Origin: Prevotella sp.
GTDB lineage: Bacteria; Bacteroidota; Bacteroidia; Bacteroidales; Bacteroidaceae
Assembly (NCBI GenBank): GCA_017395215.1
Contig: JAFPVW010000199.1
Location: forward strand, 1-58,395
Direction of reading: 5' to 3'
Length of the DNA stretch: 58,395 nucleotides
Each line of letters opens with the position of its first letter. The first letter of the stretch is position 1. A program made the position numbers and the translations under genes. Positions 32,703 to 44,803 of this stretch are shown here, piece by piece. Under the pieces are notes generated by a model. It worked only from the letters and a program-made list of their open reading frames with translations, had not been told where the DNA came from and searched no databases.

Positions 32703-35574
32703 CATTGTCGTATCTCTTATATAAATAGGTGTCGAACTGCCTGCGGTATTCCTGCAGCCGCTGACGGGAACCGCTGCCGGTCCAGGCCGCATCGTAGCGG
32801 TCGGTATCCTTGTGCGTGCAGAACGGCGTGCTGACCTCGTGGACGACGGCGAACGACGACGTCGAAATGGCCTTCTTGCGGCTGTCGATGACGAAGTCGC
32901 GAGCCATCTGGTTGACCATCTTCGAGCCGTCGGCAGCGTCAACGACGATCTCCTGTCCGCGGATGTCCTTCACCGTGATGCGGCCAGAGCCGCCCGTGAT
33001 GGTCAGCTTCTCGCGGATACCCAGTGAGTCAGAGCAGGCCGTCGGATAGATACCCTCATCGATGGTGTTGTCGGCATAGACTGAGTTGTCCTGGAAGTGG
33101 TAGCGGATGAAGGCGTTGATCTCCTCGACCATTGCCAGCGCCTTGTCGCGGGCAGCCTGCACCTCGGGGCTGATGTTGCCACCGGCCTTCTCGCGGTCGA
33201 GCTGCTCGGCATACTGGTCGTAGATGACCTTGATGTCGCTCCAGCGCGGCAGTCCGCGCTCGTAGGCTTTCCGCATCGCCTCGTTGTTGGGGGCGTAGAC
33301 GGTGTAGTTATACGAGTTGAAGTAGTTCACGTTGTCGGTCAGTCCGCCCTTGGCGGCGAATGTGTGGTAGGCCTCCATGCGCTTCTTCTTGGTGACGGGG
33401 TTCACCTCCACCAGCTTGTCGCTGGCAAATTCCATGATGACATCCATGTCGAAGTCGGTACAGAGACTCATGAACTCCGAGTATCTCGAGTCGTTCTCCA
33501 GCACGTCAAGCACCGAGCGGTGGGGGCCCTGCACGACGTGGTCAATGGCGTAGGCCACACCGTTGGCCTGCTTGTAGACCTGCGTAACGGCCGACGACGG
33601 CGTGGCGCCCTCAATCTGCGAGCCGCTCTTCACGCTGTTGCTGGCAGCGTCGAAGAGGACGGTGCCGCCGTGCTTCGTCTTGTAGTAATTGTTGCTGCCG
33701 AGGGTCTCGCCGCTCTTCAGCACCACGGTGTGGTAGTTCAGGATGTCGACAAACTGCGAGCGGAACTGGTCGGCCGACACACGGCCGATGGAGTCGGCGG
33801 GCGTCGTACCCACGGTGCCCGTCTCCTTGTCGTACTTCCAGGCCGAGCAGTAGACGTAGGGCGTCTTCGGCTGGTAATAGAACTTCAGGGCGCGCGGCTG
33901 GTCGGTGTTCAGACTGGCCGGGTCGACGTAGTAGCGCTCGAAGGCGTCGTCCGTCGGGATGAAGAAGGCGTAGTTGGCGCTCATGGCCAGCAGGTAGGCG
34001 TAGTAGTTCAGGTTCAGGGCCAGCGTGGTGCGGTGCTTACCGTCGTTCACGGCCTCGTTCATGACGCGCATGTTCGAGCTCAGCGTCACGGGTGCCGAGA
34101 CGGCAATCAGCGATGGTGGAGCAAACATGCGGTTCAGCATGTAGGCCACGCCGTTGTTGGCAATCTTCACGTCGAACGAGCCGTTCTCATTGCGGTTCAG
34201 CACGTCGAGCGACAGTCCCATCGGGTCGTTGGCCTCGTCCATGACGCGGTTGAACTTCGAGGGTACCGTTCCCACGAACGAGCTCTTCATCAGGTTGGCG
34301 ACGAGCTGCTGCACGTTCTGCAGGGGGATGGAGTCGATGTTCTCGGGCAGGTTCTCAATGGTGTTGGGCTTCTTGCCGAAAGCGTTGATCAGGAACTCAC
34401 CGGCACCGCTCGGCAGGAAGTAGTCCTGCAGGGCCTTGTCCGTCGGCACGAACATGGCTGCGATGTCCTTGCTCGAGTTCTCGTTGGTGCCGCTGTTGTA
34501 GTTGTTCCATCCCGGGTCGTAGGGCAGCACGTACTGCGCCTGTGTTCCGTTCGGGTCGGTCAGGAGCGTACCGCCCTGCGAGCGCTGGCTCATGTAGCGC
34601 TTCTGGAAGATGGAGTCGATCAGCGGCAGGTTGTTGGCTGTGGCGTAGTCGTTATAGTTCTTCGTCGTCGCAGCGTCGTAATACGGTGCGCTGAAGCGGT
34701 CGAGCATACGGCTGAAGAGGTTGCTCTCACCATTGTTGCGGATGACCTCGGCCAGGTTGCCCGGCGGCACGAGCACGTCCTCCATCTGGTGGATGTAGCC
34801 GTTCTTGCAGGTCACGTCGGCACAGATAATCTTGTTGCGGAAGATGTAGGCCGACTTCTCCTCGGCGTTGTACGGTGTACCCGTCACCACCTCGAAGTCG
34901 CTGTTCTCCTCGCGCGTCTTGATGTTGTTTGTGGTCATCTGCTCCTCGGTGAAGTGCACCATCATCGGGCGCGTGGCGTCCATCACCATGTGGATGCCGC
35001 GGTCGTAGTACTTCTCCCAGTAGGGGTTGTTCACGGGCATGTCCTGCCGTCCGCGCAGCCGGGTGATGGTGTCGATGACGTTGGCACCCGTCGTGTGCTT
35101 CAGCGCCTGGCCAGGTGTCACGGCGGTGGCACCGTCCGAGATGTTCGACAGCATCTCCACCAGCAGTGCGTTGTCAAGCATCGAGGCGTAGAGCAGCTGG
35201 CGCTTCATGGCGTCGGTCAGCTGACTGTAGTTCCTGACCCCCCACGGGTTGTTGGCATAGAAGCGGTCGAAGGCCTCATCGTTGGCCGGGAACACGGTCT
35301 TCGAGCCTGTCTTCGACAGAGTCTCGGCGTAGCCCAGGTCGTCAATCAGCCGCAGGTAGTTGTTGAAGGTACCCTTCAGCACGTTACCGTTCTCGCCTTG
35401 CAGGTTCTCCGGGTTCTTCATGGCATCATAGATACTGCCACCCAGCCACGACGGGTAGTTGCCCTCGTCGTCCAGGTCGTAGTCATCCTTGCATGCCGTG
35501 AACCCACCACAAATTGCAGCCAGGCACAGTCCCATATAGACGCTCCTGGCTTTCTCAATCAAGCGGTAATTCAT
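32683..35574 (-). CDS. Fasciclin-domain lipoprotein 1 (four FAS1-like domains)
   Basis: 963 residues, first gene of the operon. Lipoprotein signal ends GGFTACKDD. Four FAS1 H1 motifs can be read in order: TVFPANDEAFDRFY (about 95), MFVPTDKALQDYF (about 370), FFIPTDDAFERYY (about 550) and TVYAPNNEAMRKAY (about 790). H2-like motifs NGYIHQMEDVL, NGVAYMLNRMF and NGVAYAIDHVV follow the first three. The first domain carries a long insertion between its H1 and H2 motifs. The protein is expected on the outer-membrane surface. FAS1 repeats elsewhere serve adhesion, but no function is established beside SusCD. A canonical promoter lies upstream, so this gene leads the 17-kb transcription unit. Confidence 0.9.
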   Translation of the reverse strand: MNYRLIEKARSVYMGLCLAAICGGFTACKDDYDLDDEGNYPSWLGGSIYDAMKNPENLQGENGNVLKGTFNNYLRLIDDLGYAETLSKTGSKTVFPANDEAFDRFYANNPWGVRNYSQLTDAMKRQLLYASMLDNALLVEMLSNISDGATAVTPGQALKHTTGANVIDTITRLRGRQDMPVNNPYWEKYYDRGIHMVMDATRPMMVHFTEEQMTTNNIKTREENSDFEVVTGTPYNAEEKSAYIFRNKIICADVTCKNGYIHQMEDVLVPPGNLAEVIRNNGESNLFSRMLDRFSAPYYDAATTKNYNDYATANNLPLIDSIFQKRYMSQRSQGGTLLTDPNGTQAQYVLPYDPGWNNYNSGTNENSSKDIAAMFVPTDKALQDYFLPSGAGEFLINAFGKKPNTIENLPENIDSIPLQNVQQLVANLMKSSFVGTVPSKFNRVMDEANDPMGLSLDVLNRNENGSFDVKIANNGVAYMLNRMFAPPSLIAVSAPVTLSSNMRVMNEAVNDGKHRTTLALNLNYYAYLLAMSANYAFFIPTDDAFERYYVDPASLNTDQPRALKFYYQPKTPYVYCSAWKYDKETGTVGTTPADSIGRVSADQFRSQFVDILNYHTVVLKSGETLGSNNYYKTKHGGTVLFDAASNSVKSGSQIEGATPSSAVTQVYKQANGVAYAIDHVVQGPHRSVLDVLENDSRYSEFMSLCTDFDMDVIMEFASDKLVEVNPVTKKKRMEAYHTFAAKGGLTDNVNYFNSYNYTVYAPNNEAMRKAYERGLPRWSDIKVIYDQYAEQLDREKAGGNISPEVQAARDKALAMVEEINAFIRYHFQDNSVYADNTIDEGIYPTACSDSLGIREKLTITGGSGRITVKDIRGQEIVVDAADGSKMVNQMARDFVIDSRKKAISTSSFAVVHEVSTPFCTHKDTDRYDAAWTGSGSRQRLQEYRRQFDTYLYKRYDNELRTEN

Positions 35575-35632
35575 ACAATTTAGGTTTTTTATATTTATAC
35601 TGATTTTTATGTGCGTTACTGGAATGCGAGCG

Positions 35633-35660
35633 CAAAGTTACGAAATTTATTTAAAACAAA
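35633..35660 (-). promoter_or_regulatory. Promoter of the fasciclin/SusCD operon
   Basis: Minus-strand -7 box TAACTTTG (35633-35640) with TTTG at 35657-35660 (16-bp spacer) and another TTTG at 35663-35666 (22-bp spacer). The leader to the ATG is about 55 nt and AT-rich. Confidence 0.6.
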
Positions 35661-35708
35661 TGCAAACTTTAGCAAAAAAATAACAAACGACGTCTAATAA
35701 TTATGAAT

Positions 35709-36010
35709 CACAGGAAACAACCCACACTTCCGACACTTCCTACACCTAACGCATATCTATACATCAACCGTATTTTTATGCAAACGAGGCATCCCACAGC
35801 CAAAAAGCGGCGGTTCTTGCCGAAAACGTGGCGGGTTTTTGGAAAAACGTGGCGGGTTTTCGGCGAAACCAGCCACCCCTTGCCAATTGCATATTTATCC
35901 ACAACGCAGGTGTCGGTTAGGTGTCGGTTCTTTTGGGAACCTGCACCTAAAACCGCACTTACTCTCAGGCGGTTATGTCAGAAGTGTCAGAAGTGTGGGT
36001 TGTTTCCGTG
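35709..36010. repeat. Inverted-repeat-bounded non-coding element upstream of the fasciclin operon
   Basis: The outer arms (about 35709-35745 and 35972-36010) are imperfect inverted copies that contain 9-bp tandem units: ACACTTCCG-ACACTTCCT on the left and GTCAGAAGT twice on the right. Inside are two copies of AAAACGTGGCGGGTTTT (about 35823-35865), a related third unit, two copies of GGTGTCGGTTA, and TTATCCACA at 35896-35904, an exact DnaA-box sequence. The plus frame is open through the whole element, but the predicted peptide is low-complexity and runs into antisense hicB, so I treat 35575-36095 as non-coding. Confidence 0.6.
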
Positions 36011-36095
36011 TTTCCCTTTACACAAACCACCCGAGGTGTCGCCTTGCACCTTGTACCCATCGCCTGGTATGGGGTATAGAAATCCTCAGACACTG

Positions 36096-36437
36096 CTAAT
36101 ACGCCAGTTCGACCTCCTTTGCCAACACCTGTCGGACGAAGGCATTGATGGACACGCCTGCCTGTTGTGCCATCATGGCAATCGCACTGTGAATCTCTGG
36201 AGACACCCGGACATTGAATGTACCGCTGTAAGGCCGCGATGGTGCCACGCCGCGGGCAGCACAGCCCTCCAAATAGTCATCGACGGCGCCCTCGAAGTCC
36301 TGTCGCAGCTCATCCACTGTCTGTCCCTCATAGGTAATGGCATCCTTGCTCAGTCCCATCACTTTGCCGAACAGGCAGTTGTCCTCCTCACTGTATTCTA
36401 CACTGCCCGTATAGCCTTTATACCTCATATTTCCCAT
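36096..36437 (-). CDS. hicB: HicB-family antitoxin
   Basis: 113 residues. The N-terminal half is the HicB partial RNase-H-like fold (YKGYTGSVEYSEEDNCLFGKV, then GQTVDELRQDFEGAVDDYL), and the C-terminal half is a ribbon-helix-helix DNA-binding domain (SGTFNVRVSPEIHSAIAMMA). HicB neutralises HicA and represses the pair. It begins 3 bp after the hicA stop, in the order toxin then antitoxin. The start ATG 36437 has a second Met at position 4. Confidence 0.92.
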   Translation of the reverse strand: MGNMRYKGYTGSVEYSEEDNCLFGKVMGLSKDAITYEGQTVDELRQDFEGAVDDYLEGCAARGVAPSRPYSGTFNVRVSPEIHSAIAMMAQQAGVSINAFVRQVLAKEVELAY

Positions 36438-36440
36438 ATT

Positions 36441-36713
36441 CTAATCCTCCTTCTCTGCTAAATAACCATTCGACATCAGATACGTGAAAACTTGCCTCAT
36501 GACATAGCCCTTGACAATGTTAGTTGGGTGAGGCTTGTGCATGATGTAGCTTTTTCCGTCATGTTCGTTGAAGAACTCCACCCGCGAACCCGAAGTTGCG
36601 CCCTTGTTGCTAAGTTCAAAACCGCAGCCTTTGAACAGCATTGCCATTTCCTCGAACGTAAAGTCCCGAGGCAGGCTTCTGAACCGTTTGAGCAGTTTTT
36701 CTTTCTTGTTCAT
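36441..36713 (-). CDS. hicA: HicA-family mRNA interferase toxin
   Basis: 90 residues starting MNKKEKLLKRFRSLPRDFTF. It shows the small HicA double-stranded-RNA-binding-like fold: FEEMAMLFKGCGFEL, SGSRVEFF, and HKPHPTNIVKGYVMRQV. In the canonical family the catalytic His follows the Gly-Ser of the second strand; here that position is Arg (TSGSR), as I remember for a Bacteroidetes subgroup with HKPHP later. ATG 36713 is 17 bp after a good -7 box, whereas the longer open frame would start upstream of that promoter. Toxin-antitoxin with hicB. Confidence 0.9.
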   Translation of the reverse strand: MNKKEKLLKRFRSLPRDFTFEEMAMLFKGCGFELSNKGATSGSRVEFFNEHDGKSYIMHKPHPTNIVKGYVMRQVFTYLMSNGYLAEKED

Positions 36714-36730
36714 CTTTCCTATTTTGGGTG

Positions 36731-36762
36731 CAAATGTAACCAAAATTAGTTGCACCACCAAA
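36731..36762 (-). promoter_or_regulatory. hicAB promoter (TTTG-N20-TACATTTG)
   Basis: Minus-strand -7 TACATTTG (36731-36738) and -33 TTTG (36759-36762) with a 20-bp spacer. HicB is expected to bind near here, but no operator is obvious. Confidence 0.72.
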
Positions 36763-36822
36763 TCTTTTCGGCTTTTTTATTGTTGAAATCTGAAATTTCA
36801 CTCTATAGTAGACCATAACCCA

Positions 36823-36857
36823 ATTCGCCAGTCCTCAGTTGCAGAAGGCTGGCGAAT
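36823..36857 (-). terminator. Terminator of the GH2 gene
   Basis: Inverted repeat ATTCGCCAG (36823-36831) and CTGGCGAAT (36849-36857), 12 bp after the GH2 stop in the direction of transcription. Confidence 0.65.
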
Positions 36858-36869
36858 CGATATCCAAAT

Positions 36870-40877
<4,008 letters not shown>

Positions 40878-40960
40878 CTAAAACTACATCCCAAAACGAC
40901 CCATATACAATAAAAAAACACATTTTTGAAAGTTTCTGAAACAAAAACAGCCCCCTTAAT

Positions 40961-40982
40961 ACTAATATTATTAGTACTTTTG
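40961..40982 (+). promoter_or_regulatory. -7 box and overlapping AT palindrome for GH5-GH43
   Basis: TACTTTTG at 40975-40982, 29 bp before the ATG. Directly before it lies ACTAATATTATTAGT (40961-40975), a near-perfect palindrome placed where an operator could act. No TTTG occurs at -33. Confidence 0.45.
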
Positions 40983-41011
40983 CAGCTGAAACAACTAACA
41001 TCACTGAAGAT

Positions 41012-44000
41012 ATGAAGAAACTACTTTCGGCATTTGCCTTAGCAGCCCTGACCACGATTGCAGCGTGGGCGCAGGGCGTGAAGCCGCTGCCCTCGCTCCA
41101 CGTCGAGGGTAGGTGGCTGGTCGACACGCACGGTAACCACGTCGTACTCCACGGCGTGATGGACACACCGAGCATGTGGTTCAACGACAACCGCTGGCAG
41201 GGCGGCTACAACTCAACGGGCGCCACCAACTGCCAGAACTATTTTGAGAAACTGTTCAAGGGACTCGAGCAGGCCAAGTGCAACGTCTTCCGCCTGCACA
41301 TGGACCCCGCCTGGACCAACGACAACAGCTACACCTACCCCATCGCCCTCGGACAGTCAACCGAGTACACCGGCGAGGCCGACATCAAGCACTTCAACCC
41401 CACCCGACTGACGACCTACCTGAAGTCGCTCTACTTCCCCCTGATGCAGCGCGCCATGAAGCACGGCATGTATGTCGTCGTGCGCCCACCGGGGGTTTGC
41501 CCCGGCAACATCCAAGTCGGCGACTACTACCAGAAGTACCTCATCAACGTCTGGGACCTCTTCACCCAGAACGACTCCATCCGCAAGTATTCTGGCCAGA
41601 TCAGCATCGAGCTGGCCAATGAGCCGGTCAGCGTCAAGAGCGCCTCGAACACCGACGACAAGAAGGCCCTGCGCGACTTCTTCCAGCCCGTGGTCGACAA
41701 GATTCGCGAGAACGGCTTCACCGGCATCGTCTGGGTGCCCGGCGCCGGCTGGCAGTCAGGCTATGCCGACTACAAGACCTATCCCATCATAGGAGACAAC
41801 ATCGGCTATGCCGTCCACGACTACACCGGCTGGTATGGCTGCAGCGACGAGAGCGTTGACCGCGACAAGAACATCGAGACGAGCAAGCGCAAGAAGATTG
41901 AGCAGTTCCACAACCAGGTGCCCGTCGTCGACACCAACCCCATCATCATCACCGAGATTGACTGGAGCCCGAAGAAGCCCGGCACCGGCCACTACAACGA
42001 GCACGGCGAGTGGGTGGAGTCGAACTACGGCACGTGGTCGACCGGTTCCACGTCGAAGTGGGGACAGTGCTACAAGGCCATGCTCGACCACTACGGCAAC
42101 ATCTCGATGACGCTCTCGGGCACGCACTGCCTCATCGACATCGACGACCTCATCAGGACCGGCGTGGCCAAGCCCTCGTTCGGTGGCGAGCCTGAAGCCT
42201 GCGGCAAAGCCTGCTGGGACTGGTATGCCGAGTGGTACGAGAAGGACTACCCGAAGGCCGACTTCAAGAGCGTGCCCGTCAGCGACTTCGGCAAGACTTT
42301 CCAGAACCCCATCGTCCGTGCCGACTTCCCCGACCCCGACGTCATCCGCGTCGGCGACACCTATTATATGGTATCGACCACCATGCACCACTTCCCCGGT
42401 GCCACCATCCTGAAGTCGCAGGACCTGGTCAACTGGGAATACTGTGCTCACCCCCTTGCCCAGTTAGGCAGCGACGCGGGCTACACCCTGCTCAACAACA
42501 AGAACGCCTATGCCTCGGGCATGTGGGCCTGCTCCATGAAGTACCACAACGGCAAGTTCCATATCCTCATCAACGAGAAGCGCCCCATCGACGGCTGGAA
42601 CCTGAACGGCTACCTGCTGACGGCCACTAACCCCGAGGGACAGTGGACGATGAAGAAGCTGTCGCGCAGCTACTACGACCCGGGTATGCTCTTCGACAAC
42701 GGCAAGGTCTATGTGGCTCAGGGCATCGGCAACATCTCCGTCTGCGAACTTGACGAGAACTTCAACTTCAAGCGCGAGAAGACCGTCATCACCGGCAAGG
42801 ACGGGCTCGAGGGCAGCCACTTCTACAAGCACGGCGACTACTACTACATCTACGCCACCTACGGCGGCTGGCCCTCAGGTCAGGCCGTGTTCCGCTCGAA
42901 GGATCCCTTCGGACCCTACGAGGAGAAGATGGTGGTCGAGAAGAGCTACGACGGCCGGCCTAACACCATCCATCAGGGCGCACTCGTCGAGGACGTCGCC
43001 GGCAAGTGGTGGACTGTCATGCAGGAGGACCTCGGCGCCATGGGCCGCTTCCCCAACCTGCAACCCGTAAAATGGACAAGCGACGGATGGCTCACCGTGG
43101 GCAACAACGGCAAGCCCTACGAGACGTTCGTCAGCAAGGTGACACGCCCCGCCGCCTCGGGCGACAACGCCATCAAGCGCCTGCCTACCACCGACGCGTT
43201 CCGCACCTACCCCATCGGTATGCAGTGGGAGTGGAACCACAAGCCCGACGACAAGGCCTGGAGCCTCTTCGAGCGTCCGGGCTGGCTCCGACTGAAGACG
43301 GCCAACGTCACCTCGAAGCTGCCGCAGGCACGCAATATGCTCACACAGCGCATCTTCGCCATTAAGGACAAGGAGACGACGGGCAGCGTCCGCATCGACG
43401 TCACCCACCTGACCGAAGGCGACCGCGCCGGCATCTGCATCCTGCAGGACCCCTACGCCATGATCTGCGTCGAGATGGTTGACGGCAAGCTGCAGCTGCG
43501 CTGGGAACAGGACAAGGTGCGCGACCCGGGCTCTAACTTCACCCCCGCCTCGAAGACGCAGGCCGTCGAACTGACCGACAGCATCATCTACCTGCGCGCC
43601 GGTATGAAGTACGGCGAGAACAAGACCAAGTTCTACTACTCGCTCGACAACAAGACATGGAAGGCCTTCGGCGGACAGACCTCACAGTCGTTCAACCTCA
43701 GCGTCTTCGTAGGCTCACGCTTCGGACTCTTCTGCCAGGCAACCAAGAAGAAAGGCGGATACGCCGACTTCGACTGGTTCACCACCGAGGCCGACTTCGA
43801 CGAGGCCGACATCTACCCCGCCGACTTCACCGCCCCTGTTGAGGATATGTTCCAGGTCACGAAGATAGCCCTGCCCGCCAACGTCAAGACCGTGGAGACG
43901 ATGATCGGTGCCAAGGCCATCCCCGTCGTCACTGCCACCTACGCCGACAAGCACACCGCCATCGTCAACAACGTCACGGAGTTCGTCCCCGACGAGAAGG

Positions 44001-44713
44001 GCATCGTCGACTTCCACAACGGACAGATGACAGGTCTCGACCAGGGCAGCACCAACGTCAACATGACCTACACCGACCTGTTTGGCAACAAGGCTGAGGC
44101 TTCGTTCACGGCCAAGGCCAGCTACTTCCCCTTCGACTACCAGTTTGTACGCAACAACATAGCGGGCAGCGGCACCTACGTCAAGAACGCCTCCAACTCT
44201 GCCTTCAAGTTCACCACTGCCAACAGCCAGATGGGTTGGGTCTACGATGCCAATACCGACTTCTCGGCTTACAAATACCTGGTCATCCGACTCAGTCAGA
44301 AGCAGCTGGCCGAGGCTCAGCTGAACCTCTATACCACCGACAAGGTGACGGGGGCCTGCTGCTCGACGCCACTCAACGTCAACGATGCAGTGACCGTCAT
44401 CGACCTCGAGAACGCCCTCTACACCTCGAAGACCAGCAAGGGAAAGCCCTTCGACGCCTCTCGCGTGCGCATGGTCACCCTGTCGGGCAATGTTATTAAC
44501 AAGGTGGTTGCCGTCAAGGAAATCTTCCTTACCAACGACAGCCAGTACGCCCCCACCGGCATCGCCACGGCTACCACTGCTGCCAGCCAGAAGGTCAGCG
44601 TCTACACGCTCGCCGGCCAGCTCGTCCGCAGCGGCATCGACCGCAGTCGTGCCACCATCGGCCTGCCAGCCGGCATCTACGTCGTAGGCGGCAAGAAGGT
44701 CCTGGTGCGCTAA
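41012..44713 (+). CDS. Bimodular GH5-GH43 glycoside hydrolase with type IX-like C-terminus
   Basis: 1233 residues with a signal peptide (ending TIAAWAQ). Residues about 25-415 form a GH5-like barrel with acid/base Glu about 204 (ELANEPVS) and nucleophile Glu about 315 (IITEIDWSP). Residues about 430-720 form a GH43 propeller with Asp about 438 (ADFPDPDVI), Asp about 556 (SYYDPGMLF) and Glu about 600 (GLEGSHFY), followed by the concanavalin-like domain that often trails GH43 (about 740-950). A Big-like or carbohydrate-binding region comes next, then a short C-terminal module (VYTLAGQLVRSG to GGKKVLVR) like type IX cargo. Such a pair suits branched xylan or arabinoxylan, backbone and side chain, but the GH5 subfamily is not clear by eye. 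The neighbouring GH2 gene is divergent. Confidence 0.9.
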   Translation: MKKLLSAFALAALTTIAAWAQGVKPLPSLHVEGRWLVDTHGNHVVLHGVMDTPSMWFNDNRWQGGYNSTGATNCQNYFEKLFKGLEQAKCNVFRLHMDPAWTNDNSYTYPIALGQSTEYTGEADIKHFNPTRLTTYLKSLYFPLMQRAMKHGMYVVVRPPGVCPGNIQVGDYYQKYLINVWDLFTQNDSIRKYSGQISIELANEPVSVKSASNTDDKKALRDFFQPVVDKIRENGFTGIVWVPGAGWQSGYADYKTYPIIGDNIGYAVHDYTGWYGCSDESVDRDKNIETSKRKKIEQFHNQVPVVDTNPIIITEIDWSPKKPGTGHYNEHGEWVESNYGTWSTGSTSKWGQCYKAMLDHYGNISMTLSGTHCLIDIDDLIRTGVAKPSFGGEPEACGKACWDWYAEWYEKDYPKADFKSVPVSDFGKTFQNPIVRADFPDPDVIRVGDTYYMVSTTMHHFPGATILKSQDLVNWEYCAHPLAQLGSDAGYTLLNNKNAYASGMWACSMKYHNGKFHILINEKRPIDGWNLNGYLLTATNPEGQWTMKKLSRSYYDPGMLFDNGKVYVAQGIGNISVCELDENFNFKREKTVITGKDGLEGSHFYKHGDYYYIYATYGGWPSGQAVFRSKDPFGPYEEKMVVEKSYDGRPNTIHQGALVEDVAGKWWTVMQEDLGAMGRFPNLQPVKWTSDGWLTVGNNGKPYETFVSKVTRPAASGDNAIKRLPTTDAFRTYPIGMQWEWNHKPDDKAWSLFERPGWLRLKTANVTSKLPQARNMLTQRIFAIKDKETTGSVRIDVTHLTEGDRAGICILQDPYAMICVEMVDGKLQLRWEQDKVRDPGSNFTPASKTQAVELTDSIIYLRAGMKYGENKTKFYYSLDNKTWKAFGGQTSQSFNLSVFVGSRFGLFCQATKKKGGYADFDWFTTEADFDEADIYPADFTAPVEDMFQVTKIALPANVKTVETMIGAKAIPVVTATYADKHTAIVNNVTEFVPDEKGIVDFHNGQMTGLDQGSTNVNMTYTDLFGNKAEASFTAKASYFPFDYQFVRNNIAGSGTYVKNASNSAFKFTTANSQMGWVYDANTDFSAYKYLVIRLSQKQLAEAQLNLYTTDKVTGACCSTPLNVNDAVTVIDLENALYTSKTSKGKPFDASRVRMVTLSGNVINKVVAVKEIFLTNDSQYAPTGIATATTAASQKVSVYTLAGQLVRSGIDRSRATIGLPAGIYVVGGKKVLVR

Positions 44714-44736
44714 GACATTCTCAAACAGCAAAATAT

Positions 44737-44765
44737 TCCCCGAACCGCCAAGCGCGATTCGGGGA
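44737..44765. terminator. Bidirectional terminator between GH5-GH43 and GH3
   Basis: TCCCCGAA (44737-44744) and TTCGGGGA (44758-44765) with a 13-nt loop, flanked by AAATAT and TTTTA, so it works for both convergent genes. Confidence 0.75.
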
Positions 44766-44803
44766 TTTTACTGTCTCAGTCAAACGGCAGGCATACCGTA
44801 GGA

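Noticed and set aside
33097-35583. 828-residue plus-strand open frame opposite fasciclin gene 1
   Set aside because: The protein is Val/His/Gly/Leu-rich without any motif, as expected for the complement of a GC-rich gene; the minus-strand protein has clear FAS1 motifs.
35703-36461. 252-residue open frame on the plus strand across the repeat element and hicB
   Set aside because: It is low-complexity at the start, encodes the inverted-repeat arms, and its second half is antisense to the clear hicB gene.
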